From positions 9,097,134 to 9,161,133 of the forward strand of contig NC_135562.1 in NCBI RefSeq assembly GCF_964340395.1: a DNA stretch of 64,000 nt, in the 5' to 3' direction. The position numbers were made by a program, and so were the translations under genes. This DNA is from Glandiceps talaboti (Eukaryota; Hemichordata; Enteropneusta; Spengelidae). Positions 61,756 through 64,000 of the stretch are shown here, piece after piece. Under the pieces are notes generated by a model. It was not told the origin of the DNA. It searched no databases and was given only the letters and a program-made list of their open reading frames with translations. Numbering within the stretch: the stretch's first letter is position 1; each line of letters starts with the position of its first letter.

Positions 61756-63040
61756 CATCTCGACACGGATGGGAGTTGTACGTCATAAGTTTTGTTACAC
61801 GGTTACCATGACATCTGTTCACTTATGATAACAATAGTATTCAATCAACCGTGTTTCACGATAACGTTTGGTCAAATAACTTAAAACTTTACGTAAAATA
61901 CTTTAATATTCTGCTGAGTATGTTCAGGCACTTTGTATACCAGCTTTCTTTTAAATCTGACAGTAAGCTTCGTTGATATTTTATATGCACTTTCGTTTTA
62001 TATCTTTCGTTTCATATAAAGGTGTGTGTCTTGACATGTTTTGATAGATCGAGTACAATGAATGGAGTGATAGAAACACGAGATGCTAGGATGACGACAG
62101 TAAACTATTTATAGCGTTGATCAAGCATGTTCTACAAAGAGAACAATCTGAGGGTATACAAAAGAAAGGCTGTCGACGGGCCATACAAATGGATAGTTGA
62201 TCGTTAAAATAGGTTATGAGAGCACGCTTGTTACAGATACATGTATTTAGAAGGGTTCGTCCATGTAAACCATTTCTTAACATATTTCAGACACGCTGAC
62301 AAACATTACCAGTATTTTTCGGAGTTTAGTGGATCATCTTTTCTGTTTCATATAATGCAGACAATGATTTTGATTTTGTTATTACACACACAGTGAAAGT
62401 TTAACTTATAATCTTATATTTTAAGTTTGGCATTTCGACACACAGGAGAGTGGTACGTCTAATAAAGTGTTGGTCAGTTGACGCGATTGTCATGACAACT
62501 GCTCTCTTAAGATAACAATTATAGTAGTCAATCCACCATGTGTCACGAGTACACGCGGTCATATAACTTTAAACTTTACATGAAATACTCTCAAATATTT
62601 CATTGGGTCATATAACTTTAAACTTTACATGAAATACTCTCAAATATTTCATTTGGTTTGTTCAGGCACTTTGTATATATCAGCTTTATTTATTTACAGC
62701 ATTGATCGAACAACTGTGTGTACGTCTTCTAAGAAGAGGACATCTGAGGTCATACACATACAAAAGAAAGACGATCGACAGTCCATATAATTGGGTAGAT
62801 CACTAAAATAGGCAATGCGAGCACACTTGTTACTGGTACATGTATTCAGAAGGGTTCACGTGACACATTTCTTGACGTATTTCGGTCACACTGGCAAACT
62901 TTACCAGTATTTTTCGCAGTTCAGCGGGTCATCTTTTCTGCTTTAGATGCTGCAGACAATGATTTGGATTTTGTTTTTGCACACAGTGAAGATTCGTCAA
63001 CTCATACTGGTAGTTTGTATTTTCAAAGATTTTAACTTTG
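61756..63040. repeat. two-copy tandem duplication upstream of the giant gene
   Basis: 61756-62430 and 62431-about 63040 are clearly homologous throughout (TTCAGGCACTTTGTATA, ACAAAAGAAAG, AGAAGGGTTC, ACCAGTATTTTTCG, GCAGACAATGATTT) but diverged. The second has an internal 49-bp tandem duplication (62557-62654). No coding signal. Confidence 0.85.
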
Positions 63041-64000
63041 TATTTGTATACGTGTATGCATACTTAGAGAGTTAGTGATAGTCGTACCTGATGTACTTGT
63101 CTTTATAGGTATGTTGTGGTGGTGGTGGTGGTGGTGGTGGTGGTGGTGGTGGTGATGTTGATGGGTGTGTGATTCTGGCAGTAAGGTTACATGTGATGGG
63201 TTTGGTGGTGGCAGGTGACGGTAGTTACAGTGATGAGTTTACATATAGTATTATTTGAAGGATCTGTTGTCACTGTGGATATGTGTTGTGGTTTTGGTTG
63301 GGTAGTGGATGGTTGTGTTTATAGATTTGTTACATGAGGTTATTATTTGATGTGGATAGGTGGTGGTAGTGTCAGTGGTGGTGATGATAATAATATTGTT
63401 ATTTCATTATGGCCTTTTAGTGGTGCCTGTTTTGATACATTAATAAAATGTCTTATAAATAAATAAATAAAAACCTTCCAGCCCAATGCACCACCATAGC
63501 GAGAACAGGAATACAAACAAGGGGGTAGCTGACGTTGTTTATTGATTATGTAAATACGTCACGTGTCATCACGAAATTTCCGACCCCAAGTGTTTTCCCT
63601 GAAGGTATATGTCTGCGTTAGTCATATATTACAGCGGAAATTACAATTGTGTTCAAAAGTAACCTCTTTTCAATTACTGTACGTAATAAACTGTAAACGG
63701 TTGGCGCAACATGATTCTATACAATAGAAACTGAGAGCAAAATTCAAATGATCCGACTCTGGTTTATACTATAGATCTGGTTTCGTCTGCTTACTGTGGT
63801 TTAAACAAAGTTTTTTTGTGTGTGTTAGAGTGACCCTGTTTTTTTGTTCTCATTACTTTTCATAGCAAGTATGGGTCGCTTGGTCGATTTAAAAAAAATG
63901 TTTTAAAAAAATCGTCTTGTTTCTCTCCCTCTGACAGAAATCAAGATATCACTGTTGAACACTTAATTTCAAACGCTGATGAAATTAGGGATAGGGCTGA
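63041..64000. other. upstream non-coding end of the window
   Basis: (GGT)n run at 63117-63154 and GGT-rich DNA to 63400, then an AATAAATAAATAAA tail at about 63450-63470, possibly a retroelement end. Nothing else supported. Confidence 0.5.

Overview
This is animal (metazoan) nuclear DNA. The genes are split into short exons with consensus GT..AG splice sites. The introns are AT-rich and full of (TA)n, (GT)n and (TATG)n microsatellites, palindromic MITE-like repeats and decayed transposons. The protein families (adhesion GPCR; VWD/EGF/TSP1 membrane protein; RAG1 N-terminus-like, DUF6589-like, P-element-like and piggyBac-like mobile genes) fit a marine invertebrate bilaterian, either lophotrochozoan or non-vertebrate deuterostome. 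I cannot name the species from sequence alone.

Two host genes run towards each other. (1) On the + strand, nine exons between 932 and 7877 encode TM2 to TM7 and the start of the cytoplasmic tail of an adhesion (class B2) GPCR; its N-terminal part lies before the window. The most likely last exon is at 26965-27150, in matching phase and followed by an AATAAA. If so, the last intron is 19 kb. (2) On the - strand, a 16-exon gene (61614 to 30137) encodes a giant secreted-then-anchored glycoprotein. Joining the exons by their splice phases gives one open frame of 5,848 residues: signal peptide, about 4,740 residues of Thr/Ser/Asn repeats, TSP1, EGF-like, VWDE-type N-terminal modules, a VWD domain with a GDPH autocleavage motif, an RKKR convertase-type site, EGF-like modules, one transmembrane helix and a short tail. 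Its first coding exon is 14.3 kb long and is a nested tandem repeat (27 bp, 297 bp, 3,780 bp).

The proposed last GPCR intron holds a mobile-element graveyard, with every recognisable coding remnant on the - strand. These are a retroelement gag-like region (24.4-26.3 kb), a P-element-like transposase (22.1-24.1 kb), a piggyBac fragment (21.4-21.8 kb), a gene with a RAG1 N-terminal-like zinc region plus RING (18-20 kb), and a spliced DUF6589-like gene (14.6-17.2 kb). Before them lies a recent tandem duplication (10.1-13.9 kb) whose two copies differ mainly in the length of a TATG microsatellite.

The rest is intron or intergenic DNA with repeat families seen more than once in the window: a palindromic MITE in three copies, a second palindromic element in two copies, a 147-bp minisatellite, a LINE 3' fragment, and a two-copy tandem duplication just upstream of the giant gene. 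The most noteworthy object is the giant mucin-like VWD membrane protein, which has a MUC4-like layout built on a VWDE-like core.
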